Shown piece by piece: positions 1 to 6,554 of a DNA stretch of 64,000 nucleotides. Position 1 is the first letter of the stretch, and each line of letters begins with the position of its first letter. The position numbers were made by a program, and so were the translations under genes. The notes under the pieces were generated by a model. That model was not told the origin of the DNA and made no database searches. It saw only the letters and a list, made by a program, of their open reading frames with translations. Source of the DNA: DASUVM01 sp963704675. GTDB taxonomy: Bacteria > Patescibacteriota > Saccharimonadia > Saccharimonadales > Saccharimonadaceae. The stretch covers positions 124,001 through 188,000 of the forward strand of contig OY969928.1 of assembly GCA_963704675.1 (NCBI GenBank). Reading direction: 5' to 3'.

Positions 1-764
1 TGCACAGCATGTTTATGGGCACGATCGCCGATGACCCTGCAGGCCATGCTGTTTTAAAAGCGCTTGATGATGACGATGCCGATACTACTTACGTGAGTTA
101 TGACGAGAAATACGGCACCGGTTACTCGACAATCTTGCTAGCGCCAAATGGCGAAAGAACCGTTATGGTGTACCGGGGGGCGTCAAGCCACTACCAACAG
201 AAGAATTTTAATTTAAAAAATACTAAGGCTGATTGGATATACCTTTCTTCAATGGCAGGTAAAATGGAAGTCGTTGAATATATTGTGAGCCAAGCCGCCC
301 GCGAAGGCATAAAAGTTGCTTGGAATCCCGGTAGTGGCGAATTGAAACAGCCTGCTAAAGTAAAATCCTTGCTCGAAGACATTGAAGTACTGGTTTTGAA
401 TAAAGAAGAGATGCAATTGTTGGTTGAAGGCGGGACGGCTGAAGAATTAGCTCGGCACGCGCTTCATTATGTGCCAACAGTCATTGTTTCGGATGGCCCG
501 CATGGCGCAGTTGCGGCCAATAGCGAAAAGTTAGTAAGAGCCGGCATGTATGAAGATGTTAAAGTCATTGACCGGCTTGGCGCCGGTGATGCGTTTGGTA
601 GTGGTTTTGTCGCTAGAATTGCTGTAGGTCGATCGCTCGAAGAGGCCGTGACGTTCGCCAGCGCAAACTCAACCAGCGTGGTTACGAAAATTGGTGCTAA
701 AGCGGGTATTTTACATGCGAATGCACATATACATGATATGCCGTTAGAAACAAAATCGCTATAA
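1..764 (+). CDS. PfkB/ribokinase-family carbohydrate kinase (5' truncated)
   Basis: Transfers phosphate from ATP to a sugar or nucleoside; the exact substrate cannot be decided. The frame is open to the window edge and the first in-frame ATG at 9 sits inside the fold, because the N-terminal glycine-rich substrate lid of the family is missing; the gene therefore begins upstream. Visible family landmarks are MGTIADDPAG near the start, NPGSGE and LVLNKEEMQLL in the middle, and the catalytic signature DRLGAGDAFGSGF (the Asp of GAGD is the base) around residue 190 of the visible part. The protein ends at 764 with a short hairpin behind it. Family assignment is firm; substrate is not. Confidence 0.9.
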   Translation, partial: HSMFMGTIADDPAGHAVLKALDDDDADTTYVSYDEKYGTGYSTILLAPNGERTVMVYRGASSHYQQKNFNLKNTKADWIYLSSMAGKMEVVEYIVSQAAREGIKVAWNPGSGELKQPAKVKSLLEDIEVLVLNKEEMQLLVEGGTAEELARHALHYVPTVIVSDGPHGAVAANSEKLVRAGMYEDVKVIDRLGAGDAFGSGFVARIAVGRSLEEAVTFASANSTSVVTKIGAKAGILHANAHIHDMPLETKSL

Positions 765-780
765 AAAATTAATTATATAT

Positions 781-801
781 GCAATAACAAATATTGCTTT
801 T
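781..801 (+). terminator. Weak intrinsic terminator after the kinase
   Basis: GCAATA, a five-base loop, then TATTGC directly followed by TTTT. A six-pair stem only, but placed 16 nt after the kinase stop and followed by the U-run expected of an intrinsic terminator. Confidence 0.45.
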
Positions 802-851
802 CTGATATCATTATGCTTTAGTAATTTATACGGCAAAGTAAGGAGTGGAAG

Positions 852-1175
852 TTGTTCTTGCATTACGACGATGTAGGCATTGTTGTTATCAGCGGCGCTT
901 ATGACCTCGCTATTGACCCTGAGCGCTCACCTGGCAGCGTGGAGGTAGTGATACCACCGGAGAGCCCGGACCGTCAGTGGGTCGTTAGACATGTCCATGA
1001 CATGCTCATACTCATCGGGCCACTGGCTGAGCCGAAACGTGTTCTTCACGAGTTGTTGACTGACGACTCGAACCCGCTGAGCGCAGCACAGAAGGTTACT
1101 GTTCAACCAGAGGCTAATGCTCTAACGAAATTGACGCTTCTGGTCGGGTCGAGTACTGAAATAACTCACCTCTAA
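852..1175 (+). CDS. Hypothetical protein, 107 aa, TTG start
   Basis: No family recognised. The start is TTG at 852 because AAGGAGTGG (839-847) lies just upstream as a good Shine-Dalgarno; a second TTG at 858 is a poorer choice. The protein is soluble and rich in beta-type segments (VGIVVISGAYDLAI near the N-terminus, LTLLVGSSTEI at the C-terminus), with no membrane segment, signal peptide or cysteine. Base composition is richer in GC than the neighbours. It stands alone, with a strong hairpin terminator 20 nt after its stop, a format shared with other short orphan genes in this window (2687, 18763, 47829, 53683 and the 55.6-58.2 kb array). Confidence 0.6.
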   Translation: MFLHYDDVGIVVISGAYDLAIDPERSPGSVEVVIPPESPDRQWVVRHVHDMLILIGPLAEPKRVLHELLTDDSNPLSAAQKVTVQPEANALTKLTLLVGSSTEITHL

Positions 1176-1194
1176 TCGTTCTTCTCTCGCCGCA

Positions 1195-1240
1195 AAGAGT
1201 GTCGCCCGTCCTATTGGCGCGGGCGACGCTCTTGTTCTTT
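1195..1240 (+). terminator. Intrinsic terminator
   Basis: AAGAGTGTCGCCCG (1195-1208) pairs with CGGGCGACGCTCTT (1220-1233) with one G-T pair, loop of 11 nt, then GTTCTTT. Closes the 852-1175 gene before the promoter of the next one. Confidence 0.8.
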
Positions 1241-1278
1241 CAGAATTCTTTAAAATACTTATGCTATTATAGGATTTA

Positions 1279-2526
1279 ATGAGCAAATTTTTACGCAATG
1301 TTTTAGATGCCGAAGAGCCATTATTTAGCTTGGCTCTGCAACAACTTGAAAAAGCCAGTGGGCAGCAAGGTGTCGATGCGCGGTTAATTGGTGAAGTGCA
1401 TGAGCAAGCGGCTAACCGCATTCGCCACATGGGGCTTGATTCAACAGACTCAACGGGCAAGGAGATTTATCAAGCGCTACTAGCTCGTATTGCGACGGAT
1501 AACGAACGAGTGGCAAAATTAGTTGGCGCTGATATTATCGACAATGTTCGTCATATTGTGCCACTGCTTGTGTCGGCGGTTGAAAAGCTTAAAATTGATC
1601 GTTCTTGCTGGGTCTTGAAACATTCGGTAGCGAAAGCTTTGCTGAAAAAAATGCCGCCCAAGAAACTTATGGCACACCTGGGTTACCGTTCGATAGACAG
1701 TATGCTCAAACAAGAGAATATCGATGAAATTTATACGGCGCTACGTTTTTCAGAGGGCGCTGACTGGCTCAACGCGTATAACGAGCTGTTCAAAGCTATT
1801 ACACCAAGTGATTTCGAGATTCGAGACCTTGCGATTATTGTTATGGATCATGATAAATACGTTGATTTAGCCGAAAAGTTTGTCGCTAAAAAATTGCATA
1901 ATGTGACACACACCAAAGAAATGGGCGTGATTGTTGTTGTGCCGATGCATGCTGAGCATATGCGTGGCATTACATTAAAAACGCTACCGATGATCTTGCA
2001 TTATATTAATGAGATTAGGCTCTACAGTGCTTTCTTCAAACTAAAACAAGTTAGTAAAAACTTTGGTGAAGTTGTGGTTGAGACATTAATAGCCGACCCG
2101 GGTAAAGCTGCATCAATGGCCGGCCAATACGTACATTGGCGTGTTATTCAGCGTTATTTTGGTAAACTCAAAGACGAAGACCACCCTGAAGCATTTGAGC
2201 CACATGTGCACCCTGAAGATTTACATTGGCGTAAAGCTGAAGAGATGTTATTTGACATCGACCCAGAGATGACGTTTTGGAAGGATATGGATTACGTGAG
2301 TTTACTGTTTGATGGTCAGCCTCTTTCCTTTAATCTGGTTGATTGCAGCTTTAGCTACTCAAATGAGAATAGTTATGAGCAGCGATTAGTCTATCATGCT
2401 CGCGAGAGCTTATGGAACGAGATTTTTATGCGTTACATGGGGCACAAGAACCTTGAAGATCAGATTTTAAAACAGCTTGATAATGATATGATCGCACCTG
2501 AAAACTTAGAAAAAGGTATGAGTTAA
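1279..2526 (+). CDS. Conserved hypothetical protein, 415 aa
   Basis: Function unknown. A mostly helical soluble protein without signal peptide or membrane segment; His and Asp are frequent between residues 215 and 330 (for example VVVPMHAEHMRG, FEPHVHPEDLHW), which could bind metal, but no known catalytic motif is seen. The ATG at 1279 follows TATTAT (1265-1270) by eight bases with only a weak AGGA, so the mRNA may be leaderless or nearly so. It is a single gene between two hairpin-bounded orphan genes. Codon use and base composition match the housekeeping genes here, so it is probably part of the lineage core rather than acquired. Confidence 0.8.
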   Translation: MSKFLRNVLDAEEPLFSLALQQLEKASGQQGVDARLIGEVHEQAANRIRHMGLDSTDSTGKEIYQALLARIATDNERVAKLVGADIIDNVRHIVPLLVSAVEKLKIDRSCWVLKHSVAKALLKKMPPKKLMAHLGYRSIDSMLKQENIDEIYTALRFSEGADWLNAYNELFKAITPSDFEIRDLAIIVMDHDKYVDLAEKFVAKKLHNVTHTKEMGVIVVVPMHAEHMRGITLKTLPMILHYINEIRLYSAFFKLKQVSKNFGEVVVETLIADPGKAASMAGQYVHWRVIQRYFGKLKDEDHPEAFEPHVHPEDLHWRKAEEMLFDIDPEMTFWKDMDYVSLLFDGQPLSFNLVDCSFSYSNENSYEQRLVYHARESLWNEIFMRYMGHKNLEDQILKQLDNDMIAPENLEKGMS

Positions 2527-2621
2527 CGGTACAGTTATTGTCTATGCAGTGCGGTGCGGTTAGCGATCCGAGAGCTTATTAAGTTACTGCTAGACAAAAG
2601 AGCGGCTAAGAGATGATGATC

Positions 2622-2650
2622 TTGACCTAAGTTACAGAAAATGATACTGT
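2622..2650 (+). promoter_or_regulatory. Sigma-70-type promoter for the 2687 gene
   Basis: TTGACC (2622-2627), 17-nt spacer, TACTGT (2645-2650). Transcription would start near 2657, giving a leader of about 30 nt that contains GAGGAAGAG before the ATG. Confidence 0.6.
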
Positions 2651-2686
2651 ACTACCAGCATTGCACCTACTAGTTGTGAGGAAGAG

Positions 2687-3139
2687 ATGGAGTTTAACTG
2701 GCGGCTGTATAACTACAGGCGGAGCTTTGCTGGTATATATGTATTGCATACGCGCCTGAGCCTTCTCGCCGAGACGCCTGTCGGGCAAGTCAAGCTGCAG
2801 CTGAGGGTTGCATGGGATGTACCTATGCCTGTCTTGTGGTATGGATTGTTTTTGTCTGGGGCTATGGTAAGGAGTAACTATTGTCGCACCTTTACTGTCG
2901 TGCTACTAAGCGAATCGGCAGCTTTAGAGCAACGCACGATCGAGTATTTTGACGGTGAGAGCAGTGAGCTGAGAGCAGCTGACGGTGCTTACCGGGTGCT
3001 CTATTGTGACCGAAAATGGAGGGCGAGCGCGACAAAGCTCGTTAACCGTTACGGTGCGGATATTGAGTGGAATCAGGTCGCCCTGCAAAAGTTTATGGAG
3101 CGTCGCGTACTTAATGCGTACGGGCTTTTTTGCACCTAA
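2687..3139 (+). CDS. Hypothetical protein, 150 aa
   Basis: No family recognised. Starts at ATG 2687 after GAGGAAGAG. The sequence is rich in Trp, Tyr and Arg, with one moderately hydrophobic stretch (VPMPVLWYGLFLSGAMV, about residues 46-62) that is too short and interrupted to call a membrane helix. The last codons overlap a CGTAC/GTACG hairpin followed by GGCTTTTTT (3107-3131), so the terminator seems to lie inside the end of the reading frame; this suggests either economical packing or a frame disturbance near the 3' end that has extended the protein. Preceded by its own promoter at 2622. Confidence 0.55.
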   Translation: MEFNWRLYNYRRSFAGIYVLHTRLSLLAETPVGQVKLQLRVAWDVPMPVLWYGLFLSGAMVRSNYCRTFTVVLLSESAALEQRTIEYFDGESSELRAADGAYRVLYCDRKWRASATKLVNRYGADIEWNQVALQKFMERRVLNAYGLFCT

Positions 3140-3454
3140 AACTCTCTGTATTCTTTAATAACTTTATAAAAGTAGTTTAGTTATTAAACTACTTCAGCGC
3201 AATGCCGCCTACAATTTTACAATTATATTATATTAAAAAATTATTAATATAAGTAATTAGCAAAGAGTAGGTTATGGCCCGAACTCTTAAATTTTTGAGG
3301 ATTCAGGCCATAACTTATACTCTAAAGATCATTGCCCGAACTCTTGGCGGGTATAACTTTGTTACTAAACTGTAGAACAAGATAGAAAGTTGTTATCCGG
3401 CACTGCTTTTTAGGACGATTTTGCTATCATAAGCATAAGGACAAAGAATAAAAC
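3140..3454. other. Intergenic region with two inverted repeats
   Basis: No gene seen. A perfect ten-pair hairpin AAGTAGTTTA-gttat-TAAACTACTT (3170-3194) has no U-run. GTTATGGCC (3271-3279) pairs with GGCCATAAC (3306-3314). The word CCCGAACTCTT recurs at 3278 and 3336, the second time with a short CCCG/CGGG stem. The stretch from 3200 to 3265 is plain AT-rich sequence. Confidence 0.6.
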
Positions 3455-4051
3455 ATGAGCCGATTTCAAATTTGCGTATCAGGGGCTGCTTCAGGTAATA
3501 CGGTTGAAGCTTCGCATCAACTTGCCTATGATGTGGGTGTAGCTATCGCACAGAGTGGTAATACGCTCGTAACAGGTGCAACTGTCGGGCTGCCTCACTT
3601 TGCGGCTCAAGGTGCAAAGTCACTCGGCGGACTTTCGATCGGTTATTCACCGGCATCATCCTATCGGGCTCACGTACATTCCTATAAATTGCCAACAAAA
3701 GAGTTTGATTATATTAATTTCACTGGCATGGATTATGTTGGCCGAGATGTGCATTTAGTACGCTCAAGTGATGCGGTTATTACTGTTGGCGGGCGAATAG
3801 GTAGCTTACATGAATTTACAACTGCAATTGAAAGCAATAAGGTATGTGCGGTCTTGCTTGGCAGTGGTGGCACGGCTGATTTTTTGCCGATTTTGATTGA
3901 TCGTATCGAGGTGCCAGGTAAGAGTGCAATTATTTTTGATAACAACCCTGAGAGAATAGTGAAACGTGTTCTTGAGCGTTTGAATGAAAATTATAAAGAT
4001 TTTAAAGAAGAAATTGAAGACAAAGGTGATTGGCCGAAACGCCGTGGTTAA
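3455..4051 (+). CDS. SLOG/LOG-like Rossmann protein, 198 aa
   Basis: Resembles the SLOG superfamily (the TIGR00725 and 'possible lysine decarboxylase' group), which bind nucleotides or nucleotide sugars; some members release cytokinin-type bases from nucleotides. Visible are an N-terminal beta-strand and glycine loop (ICVSGAASGNT), a second strand with GATVGLPHFAAQGA, and the typical central strand with GGRIGSLHEFTTA, which aligns with the PGGxGTxxE motif of LOG enzymes but is degenerate (GRIGSLHE). The altered motif argues for nucleotide sensing or binding rather than classical LOG hydrolysis. ATG at 3455 follows AAGGACAAAG. Single gene, followed by repeat element A. Confidence 0.7.
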   Translation: MSRFQICVSGAASGNTVEASHQLAYDVGVAIAQSGNTLVTGATVGLPHFAAQGAKSLGGLSIGYSPASSYRAHVHSYKLPTKEFDYINFTGMDYVGRDVHLVRSSDAVITVGGRIGSLHEFTTAIESNKVCAVLLGSGGTADFLPILIDRIEVPGKSAIIFDNNPERIVKRVLERLNENYKDFKEEIEDKGDWPKRRG

Positions 4052-4061
4052 GACAGCGTTA

Positions 4062-4210
4062 TTTTTAAAACCTGAATCTCATACCCCTCTCCAGATCGTG
4101 TGAAATCGGTTTCTTAACCGGTTTCAGCCCAACGCTTGTTATAAAGCTCCAGTGGAGCTTTATGCAAAAAGAGTGGTCTGGAGAGGGGTGTGAGATTCAG
4201 AGCTTAAAAA
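4062..4210 (+). repeat. Three-armed inverted-repeat element, copy A (candidate structured RNA)
   Basis: Outer stem CTGAATCTCATACCCCTCTC (from 4072) pairs back to 4200 with one T-G pair, and TTTTTAA/TTAAAAA extends it to 4062-4210. Inside are two hairpins: TGAAATCGGTT/AACCGGTTTCA and TAAAGCTCC/GGAGCTTTA. The strands between arms read CGTG, CAGCCCAACGCTT and AAAAAGAGTGGTCT, identical or nearly so in copies B and C. Lies between two + strand genes. Whether it is transcribed cannot be seen from the sequence. Confidence 0.85.
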
Positions 4211-4290
4211 GCTTGATCATAATAAATATAAGTTGTATTATTATACTTTACTAATAATTTGGCTTATAATTTTCAGAGCCATGAGTTTTT

Positions 4291-5934
4291 ATGGGATCGC
4301 ACGAATCGGCTACACCTGAAGTATATAGTTTCGTTACTGATGCATCGCAAAAGAATGAACGCGAATTAGCTGCTGATGCTACTACTTTTGAGCAACTCTT
4401 AGATGTGTTGAAAACGAAAAATCCTAACGAAATTGCCGAATTGATTCGTAGCGGTAGTCTCACCCAAGATGAGTTTGATATAGTTGTTGATCGAATCTTA
4501 TATAACTTAGAATACATAGACCCAGCCAAGCAACGAAAAATTGGTCGAGAAGCTATTAAGGCAATTGACGAGGTGCCGATCGATGCTATTGTTTTTCCAT
4601 CTGCAGCTCGTGAAGAGGTTTGGAATGACGCATGGGATGAACCGCCAATACTAGAAGTAGCGGATATGTTGCCTGATAACCGAGTTAACTTACATTTTTT
4701 GCGGCTTGAACGAGAAAACTGCGCAGAAGAGTTGCGCAGAGCGTTTTCTATACTGAGGGATCGTCAACTACATGCCTTGCAGCGTCGTATGGGTGATGAT
4801 GAAAATGAACCTTTCATTTTTGCAAAAATTGGTGATTCCTTAGGTGGACTATCTGCACCGGGAGCGCAAAGTTTATACAGCACAGCTCTCAATAGGGTAA
4901 GGCTGGCGTTAGGCCGGGAGTGGTTGAAGGACAGAACTTTATTATCTCTGATAAGCGATAGTTCACATGAAGTTATATTAAAACAGCAATATACACTGCG
5001 CGAGCACCTTATGACCGAAGCTGAGATTCCGGTTGAAACTGAAATAGTAGCTCCAGAACTGCCCGCAATTATTGAAGATGAGAGCGAAAAGATATATCAA
5101 GAGATTATTGCTCAAGAAACATATATATTATTTAGGCAATTAATGTTAAAAGCCGATCCTAATAATTTTAAAGTGGCTCCGGTGCAAGCAAAACAGGCAT
5201 CTTATCCTCGTAAAATAGTTAGCGAAATAGAAAATCAGCTAGGTACAAATATAACACCTAAGACTATTGAACGATTTTGGAATAGTGAAGGTGAACAATG
5301 GATCCAAATCTTAGAGCAATCGCTTGGTGATAACCTTGACTTTAATAAGATCGGACAGTTTATTTCTGCGCTCTTGCGAACACGGATGCAAGATTCTGAT
5401 TCTATTCGTCTGCGTATACCTGCTACGTCACAAAACATCAATTATTTAGGTGCAGAGGCTTGCCGAGGTGAAATTATCATAGAAGGTGATGCCGGTGATT
5501 TTATTGGTGTGCATATGACGGGCACGGCTCGCATTATTGTTATTGGCAATGCTGGCAAAGCTGCGGGTGCGCAGGCAAAAGGTAAAGCTTATCTAAATAT
5601 AACAGGCAATGCTGGTGACTTTTTGGCCTACTGTGCTGGTGGTGAAGCAGCTATTATAGTAGAAGGGTTTGCTGGCAGAAGGGCGGCGCTTGGTGTTTCG
5701 CAAACGCCGGAAATCCGCATAAATGGACGACTAGCATTTTTACCTGATACACAAACCGATAGCGTAGAAAAATTAATCGATTTTGATGATGTATGCAGAA
5801 GACTAGACGTAGATCCAGATGAACTGGAATATTATAGACACGAATGCCGTTATCCATCAAAACTGCGCTCTTTTACTGAAGCTGAGATAGAGTGCATACT
5901 TGAAATGTTCCCTGAGCTGTCGGCGTCACGTTAA
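4291..5934 (+). CDS. Hypothetical protein with a GltB-type GXGXG beta-helix repeat
   Basis: 547 aa, cytoplasmic, function unknown. Residues 1-360 are helical and not recognised. Residues about 385-480 carry a repeating pattern (IIIEGDAGDFIGVHM, IIVIGNAGKAAGAQ, LNITGNAGDFLAYCAGG, IIVEGFAGRRAALGV), which is the G-x-x-G beta-helix repeat of the C-terminal domain of glutamate synthase large subunits and of formylmethanofuran dehydrogenase subunit C. None of the catalytic domains of those enzymes is present. A short acidic helical tail follows. TATAAT at 4264 and ATG at 4291 give a short leader. The repeat identification is good; the role is open. Confidence 0.75.
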   Translation: MGSHESATPEVYSFVTDASQKNERELAADATTFEQLLDVLKTKNPNEIAELIRSGSLTQDEFDIVVDRILYNLEYIDPAKQRKIGREAIKAIDEVPIDAIVFPSAAREEVWNDAWDEPPILEVADMLPDNRVNLHFLRLERENCAEELRRAFSILRDRQLHALQRRMGDDENEPFIFAKIGDSLGGLSAPGAQSLYSTALNRVRLALGREWLKDRTLLSLISDSSHEVILKQQYTLREHLMTEAEIPVETEIVAPELPAIIEDESEKIYQEIIAQETYILFRQLMLKADPNNFKVAPVQAKQASYPRKIVSEIENQLGTNITPKTIERFWNSEGEQWIQILEQSLGDNLDFNKIGQFISALLRTRMQDSDSIRLRIPATSQNINYLGAEACRGEIIIEGDAGDFIGVHMTGTARIIVIGNAGKAAGAQAKGKAYLNITGNAGDFLAYCAGGEAAIIVEGFAGRRAALGVSQTPEIRINGRLAFLPDTQTDSVEKLIDFDDVCRRLDVDPDELEYYRHECRYPSKLRSFTEAEIECILEMFPELSASR

Positions 5935-5995
5935 TTATTTGTAGTTTGTTGCCATTTTTGCCATACTAAAAGTAACTAAAAGGGGCAATTAAGAT

Positions 5996-6508
5996 ATGCG
6001 TGCACATAAGCAGCGAGGTAGTATAGAAGTTATCATTTTGGTTTTAGTTTTTGCGGTAGCGGTTGGTTTAGTGGTGTGGCGGATAGCTGAAACTCAAAAC
6101 ACACAAAGCGACGCGGAACGCTCAGCGGCGATTGCCGATAGTGCGCCAGATGTTGTTGCGAAGTATATTAAAGTGAATGAACTCGGTTTCTCATTCGTAG
6201 AGCCTATAGAAGCAGGTGACATAACTTATGAAAAGAGTAGTGAAAAAACAATCATTCTTTCTGCTAATAAGCTTAAAGAGGCTAAGCGTAGTTGTAGTGG
6301 TGAGCCGACTGGTGAGTTTGGTGCTATCACGGCGGCTGGAAAAGATGAGCCAAAGCCTACACCAATGCCGGCATTTACGAAAGTTATCGGCGATAAAGAG
6401 TACCGTTTTTCATCAGGTCTTCACACTGTTTGCTATGAAGAAGATGTTATGAAGCAATTTACTGAGACTATTCCAAAAATTATTACAAATAGCATCAAAG
6501 AGATTTAA
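5996..6508 (+). CDS. Single-pass membrane protein, 170 aa
   Basis: Short basic N-terminus (MRAHKQRGS), then one hydrophobic helix (about residues 10-27, VIILVLVFAVAVGLVVW) and an extracytoplasmic domain with two cysteines (RSCSGEP, HTVCYEE) that could form a disulfide. The RGSIEV start superficially resembles a prepilin peptidase site, but Glu is at +3 rather than +5 and there is no aromatic or aliphatic +1, so pilin status is unlikely. AAAGGGG upstream is the Shine-Dalgarno for ATG 5996. Single gene before uvrB. Topology is clear; function is not. Confidence 0.7.
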   Translation: MRAHKQRGSIEVIILVLVFAVAVGLVVWRIAETQNTQSDAERSAAIADSAPDVVAKYIKVNELGFSFVEPIEAGDITYEKSSEKTIILSANKLKEAKRSCSGEPTGEFGAITAAGKDEPKPTPMPAFTKVIGDKEYRFSSGLHTVCYEEDVMKQFTETIPKIITNSIKEI

Positions 6509-6541
6509 AAATACTCTGTCGCATCTGTCGATATTTTCGTT

Positions 6542-6547
6542 TACAAT
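6542..6547 (+). promoter_or_regulatory. -10 box of uvrB; mRNA probably leaderless
   Basis: TACAAT with seven bases before the ATG at 6555 and no Shine-Dalgarno, so transcription should begin at or within a base or two of the start codon. Confidence 0.6.
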
Positions 6548-6554
6548 GATATAG

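Noticed and set aside
5996..6080. Type IV pilin call for the 5996 gene
   Set aside because: RGSIEV lacks Glu at +5 and the hydrophobic +1 residue, and the pilin signature is not followed.
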